Below are positions 61,595-64,000 of a DNA stretch of 64,000 bases, in pieces. Every line of letters starts with the position of its first letter. Positions within the stretch are counted from its first letter, which is position 1. The position numbers were made by a program, and so were the translations under genes. The stretch lies in assembly GCF_000299335.2 (NCBI RefSeq), contig NZ_CP004387.1:186001-250000 (forward strand). Direction: 5' to 3'. Under the pieces are notes generated by a model, which was not told the origin of the DNA, ran no database searches, and saw only the letters and a list, made by a program, of their open reading frames with translations. Source of the DNA: Isoalcanivorax pacificus W11-5 (GTDB taxonomy: Bacteria > Pseudomonadota > Gammaproteobacteria > Pseudomonadales > Alcanivoracaceae).

Positions 61595-62242
61595 ATGAAA
61601 TCCCTGCCTGAACTCTTCTCCAACAACGAAAAGTGGCGCCACGACATCGAGAAGGAGCACCCTGGCTTCTTCGAGCAGTTGGTGGGGCAGCAGAGCCCTG
61701 AGTACCTGTGGATCGGTTGCGCTGATTCGCGGGTGCCGGCCAACGAGATCGTTGGCCTGATGCCGGGCGAGCTGTTTGTGCACCGCAATGTGGCCAACCT
61801 GATCAACCACACCGACCTGAACATGCTGTCTGTGCTGCAATTTGCCGTGGATGTGCTCAAGGTGAAGCATGTCATGGTGGTGGGGCACTACGGCTGCGGC
61901 GGGGTCCACGCCGCCATGGAAGACAAGCCGCATGGCCTGATCGACAACTGGCTGCGCCAGGTGCGTGAGTTGTACCTGCGCAATCGCCGGGTGCTGAAGC
62001 AGATCGACGATGACAAGGCGCGCCTGGATCGCATGTGTGAACTGAACGTGGCGCGGCAGGTGATCAATCTGTCCAACACCACGGTGATCCAGGAGGCCTG
62101 GCGCCGTGAACAGGCGTTGACGGTGCATGGCTGGATTTACGGTATTGGCGATGGCCGGCTGAGCGACCTGGGGATCGAGATCAAGAACAATGCGCAGCTG
62201 CGTGAGCTGGAAGCGCAGGAGTACGACGGCGCCGGTGCTTGA
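61595..62242 (+). CDS. can: Beta-class carbonic anhydrase
   Basis: This zinc enzyme interconverts CO2 and bicarbonate, supplying biosynthetic bicarbonate. The 215-residue protein matches E. coli Can in length. Zinc ligands are C42, D44/R46 pair (YLWIGCADSRVPANEI), H98 and C101 (VVGHYGCGGV). The start MKSLPELFSNNEKWRHDI is family-typical, with GAGAGG upstream. Confidence 0.95.
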   Translation: MKSLPELFSNNEKWRHDIEKEHPGFFEQLVGQQSPEYLWIGCADSRVPANEIVGLMPGELFVHRNVANLINHTDLNMLSVLQFAVDVLKVKHVMVVGHYGCGGVHAAMEDKPHGLIDNWLRQVRELYLRNRRVLKQIDDDKARLDRMCELNVARQVINLSNTTVIQEAWRREQALTVHGWIYGIGDGRLSDLGIEIKNNAQLRELEAQEYDGAGA

Positions 62243-62685
62243 TTGGCCAGGGGCAGGGCATGCTACAGCTGCGGCAGTTTTATGCCTGTCCCATACTCCA
62301 TGTTACAACTATATTGGCTCAGGCGATCCTTATTAGAGAAGAGTCATAGATAGAGTTGATGCTTTGCAGCGTCTGGAAATTATTGGAAGTGAGGTGAAGT
62401 GCTTCAAGAAAAAAAGTTGTCAGGTATTCTCGAAATGCTGAAGGCGTGTGGGAGGGAATAAGGCTATAGCAGCTTGCTGGCGTCTGCTGAGTGCGACCTT
62501 GCACGCCGTGGGCATAAAATGCTCATCCAGTTTTTTTGTTAAAAATAGGGGCTTGCTCTCCTTCGACGAAAAGATATAGAGATCTATGGCGATTTTCGTT
62601 GTGACGTATTTTCATTGGTTCATTAGGTGAGAGAATATTGTTTCTCTGCGCGTCAGTGATTTTGATTTTTCAGGGATGATTTTTC
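62243..62685. other. AT-rich gene-free stretch
   Basis: A 443-base region distinctly richer in A and T than the surroundings, with stop codons in all frames and no supportable gene. The minus-strand ORF at 62319-62504 is low-complexity and unsupported. Features include T- and A-runs (around 62400-62420 and 62528-62545), suggesting a promoter region for the following gene or a decayed insertion. Confidence 0.5.
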
Positions 62686-63360
62686 ATGAGGCATATTGGT
62701 ATTGCTGCAGTAACGGCTGAGGGCGCAGCTCTCGTATATAAAGAGATATGTCGGCGTTCGGCCATCAGGCTGGGTGAGTATCAGCATCCCGAGATTTCTC
62801 TTCATTCCTTCTCTTTCTCAGAACATATGAATGGGGGTCCGATTGAATGGGCCCGGTTGCTCAGTTTGTCAGCATCAAAACTGCACGCAACTGGTGCAGA
62901 ATTTATGATATGTCCCTCTAATACGCCTCATGAAGTATATGAAGAGCTGGCGTCACAGTTGCCACTCCCATGGCTTCACATCGCATCTGGAGTGAGGGCC
63001 ATGGCTGAATCGAAGAGGCTGAAAAATATTTTGCTTTTGGGGACGGAATTCACGATGAAAAGCCGTATATATGACGACCAGTTTATGGAGAGCGGCATTT
63101 CTCTAACCAGGCCGGATGAGCTGGAGGTTGCGTCTGTTCATGAAATTATCACAAAAGAACTTATAAACGGACGTTTAAATGAATCTTCCAGAAGCGCTGT
63201 TTCCGATATTGTCAGGAAGTACGTTCGCGCCGGTGTGGATGGCGTCATTCTGGGCTGCACTGAGTTGCCGATGATTGTTGATATAAGTGAGTCAGAGGTT
63301 CCTTTGTTGGATTCTACTATTGCCCTTGCTGATGCGGCGATAGATTACGCGATATCATAG
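62686..63360 (+). CDS. Aspartate/glutamate racemase family protein
   Basis: A 224-residue member of the Asp/Glu racemase superfamily. It uses two catalytic cysteines: C76 (EFMICPSNTPHEVYEELA) and C191 (DGVILGCTELPMIVDISES). The N-terminal RHIGIAAVTAEGAALVYKEI is the substrate-binding glycine/Thr region. Members racemise aspartate, glutamate or hydantoin. Codon use is AT-rich compared with the core genes, indicating later acquisition. There is only a weak ribosome-binding site (AGGGATG) before the ATG. Confidence 0.85.
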   Translation: MRHIGIAAVTAEGAALVYKEICRRSAIRLGEYQHPEISLHSFSFSEHMNGGPIEWARLLSLSASKLHATGAEFMICPSNTPHEVYEELASQLPLPWLHIASGVRAMAESKRLKNILLLGTEFTMKSRIYDDQFMESGISLTRPDELEVASVHEIITKELINGRLNESSRSAVSDIVRKYVRAGVDGVILGCTELPMIVDISESEVPLLDSTIALADAAIDYAIS

Positions 63361-63600
63361 ATTCTGATTGGTCAATTGCGCTACGTATTAAGTTTAATGT
63401 GATTAAAAGTTGTCTTTGATATTTTTCATAGAGGAAAATGGCGTCAGAATTGTACGGAGCAAAAATAGAGGTAATTTATGAAATGTCCGTTATGATTTTT
63501 CTTGTGTCAAGAAAGTCGCAATGGGCTCTTTTGTGTGTTTAATGCCGGTATATCTATAATTATCCCGGCGGCCGGGACGGTAAGTCTTTAAGGGGAATAT
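63361..63600. other. Intergenic stretch before the last gene
   Basis: A 240-base AT-rich gap holding CCCGGCGGCCGGG at about 63565-63577, which may be a small hairpin. AAGGGGAAT just before 63601 is a good ribosome-binding site for the next start. Confidence 0.4.
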
Positions 63601-64000
63601 ATGAATACCTACTTCATTCGGCACACCTCTTCCCTGGATGTCGATACTAAAACGATACGGATGATGTGGGAGGATGATCGAATCGCCATTCATTATCCTC
63701 GAGATAAAAGCGGGGGTTTCGAAATCGAGGACTCCAGAAGCCTGAACCCGGATGATTACGACGGCGTGCAGCGGTCCATGCTGAAGCGCCTGATCGATCT
63801 GGCCAGGGAGGGGGGATATGTTTTTGCGACCTACCGAGGTGAGGCTGGGAGCAAGATTGGTTACGTGACTCCTGGTTCCACTGTAGAGCTTTTTCATGGG
63901 ACGTGGGGAAGCAGGGGGAATCGCGCAGGCCGGGAGGCGGTATTAAAGTCATTGAAATTGACCCATGTGCACAATATCCCGCCGGAGCAAACCATTGCCT
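63601..64000 (+). CDS. Unrecognised protein, cut off by the window end
   Basis: The open frame from ATG 63601 runs 133 codons without a stop to position 64000. It begins MNTYFIRHTSSLDVDTKTIR and includes MMWEDDRIAIHYPRDKSGGF, GVQRSMLKRLIDLAREGGYV and GYVTPGSTVELFHGTW. AAGGGGAAT lies just upstream. I do not recognise the family; it has no signal peptide or membrane helix, a mixed alpha/beta pattern, and codon use less GC-rich than the core genes. Its neighbours suggest an accessory island. The remainder lies beyond the window. Confidence 0.6.
   Translation, partial: MNTYFIRHTSSLDVDTKTIRMMWEDDRIAIHYPRDKSGGFEIEDSRSLNPDDYDGVQRSMLKRLIDLAREGGYVFATYRGEAGSKIGYVTPGSTVELFHGTWGSRGNRAGREAVLKSLKLTHVHNIPPEQTIA

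Noticed and set aside
62319-62504. 61-codon minus-strand ORF in the AT-rich gap
   Set aside because: Low complexity, no similarity recognised and no ribosome-binding site.
1-64000. CRISPR arrays, rRNA or tRNA genes
   Set aside because: No regular spaced direct repeats and no recognisable tRNA or rRNA sequence were seen; the only tandem repeat is the three-unit array at 47663.

Overview
The window looks like chromosomal DNA of a high-GC marine gammaproteobacterium, most likely an Alcanivorax-type organism (Alcanivoracaceae) or a close relative of the Pseudomonas/Oceanospirillales group. The grounds are a Pseudomonas-like gene neighbourhood (serA, a D-2-hydroxyglutarate dehydrogenase, rpiA, ilvA; later a HAD phosphatase, rppH, ptsP, a TauE-type permease, lgt, thyA, folA), a 6S RNA between zapA and the 5-formyl-THF cyclo-ligase gene, a zapA/ygfB-pepP-ubiH-ubiI block, and FadL-type outer-membrane proteins. 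The genus is inference; no rRNA or tRNA gene is present to settle it.

Layout. 1-2222 (minus): lpoB (cut by the window edge), ycfL and a COG3014 lipoprotein form an envelope operon. 2312-8523: serA diverges from a D-2-hydroxyglutarate dehydrogenase and FAH-hydrolase gene pair, followed by rpiA diverging from ilvA. 8802-10419: a small membrane protein, the folate cyclo-ligase gene, 6S RNA, zapA and a ZapB-like coiled coil. 10505-10767 is a 263-bp non-autonomous transposable element (MITE) lying against the promoter of ygfB-pepP-ubiH-ubiI. 15242-21454: an Asp-box lipoprotein, dapD, an orphan antitoxin and a Fur-boxed Fe(III) transporter pair. 21644-30875: two tandem copies of a cassette made of a FadL-type barrel and a roughly 1000-residue Ig-like lipoprotein. 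This is the least explained part of the window and the best candidate for an undescribed system. 31012-35442: the glycine cleavage operon gcvT-gcvH-gcvPA-gcvPB, with a split P-protein. 35517-41038: a DUF4256 protein, a ZIP transporter, and a nitric-oxide response module (nsrR, nnrS, quinol-type norB) with two NsrR-like operators between the divergent nnrS and norB. 41147-46310: rlmI, an AAA ATPase, a small outer-membrane barrel, an enoyl-CoA hydratase and an imelysin-like lipoprotein. 46375-54688: RNA 5'-end processing and nitrogen PTS genes (rppH, ptsP), then lgt-thyA-folA. 54723-59087: OsmC, membrane and DUF proteins, a Fur-boxed hemP and hemS-like pair, and YqcC and YigB-like genes. 59308-64000: an accessory stretch with a ParDE toxin-antitoxin pair, an AadA-like adenylyltransferase, a MAPEG protein, carbonic anhydrase, an AT-rich gene-poor gap, an Asp/Glu racemase-family gene and an unrecognised gene cut by the window end.

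How the genes work together. SerA and the D-2-hydroxyglutarate dehydrogenase form a known metabolic couple for serine synthesis, and serine feeds glycine and one-carbon metabolism through gcvTHPAPB, the folate cyclo-ligase, thyA and folA. Iron handling appears at two Fur-boxed loci (fbpAB-like and hemP/hemS) and possibly in the imelysin-like gene. The lipoproteins here (ycfL, COG3014, the Asp-box protein, the two Ig-like giants and the imelysin-like protein) depend on Lgt, whose gene is also in the window.
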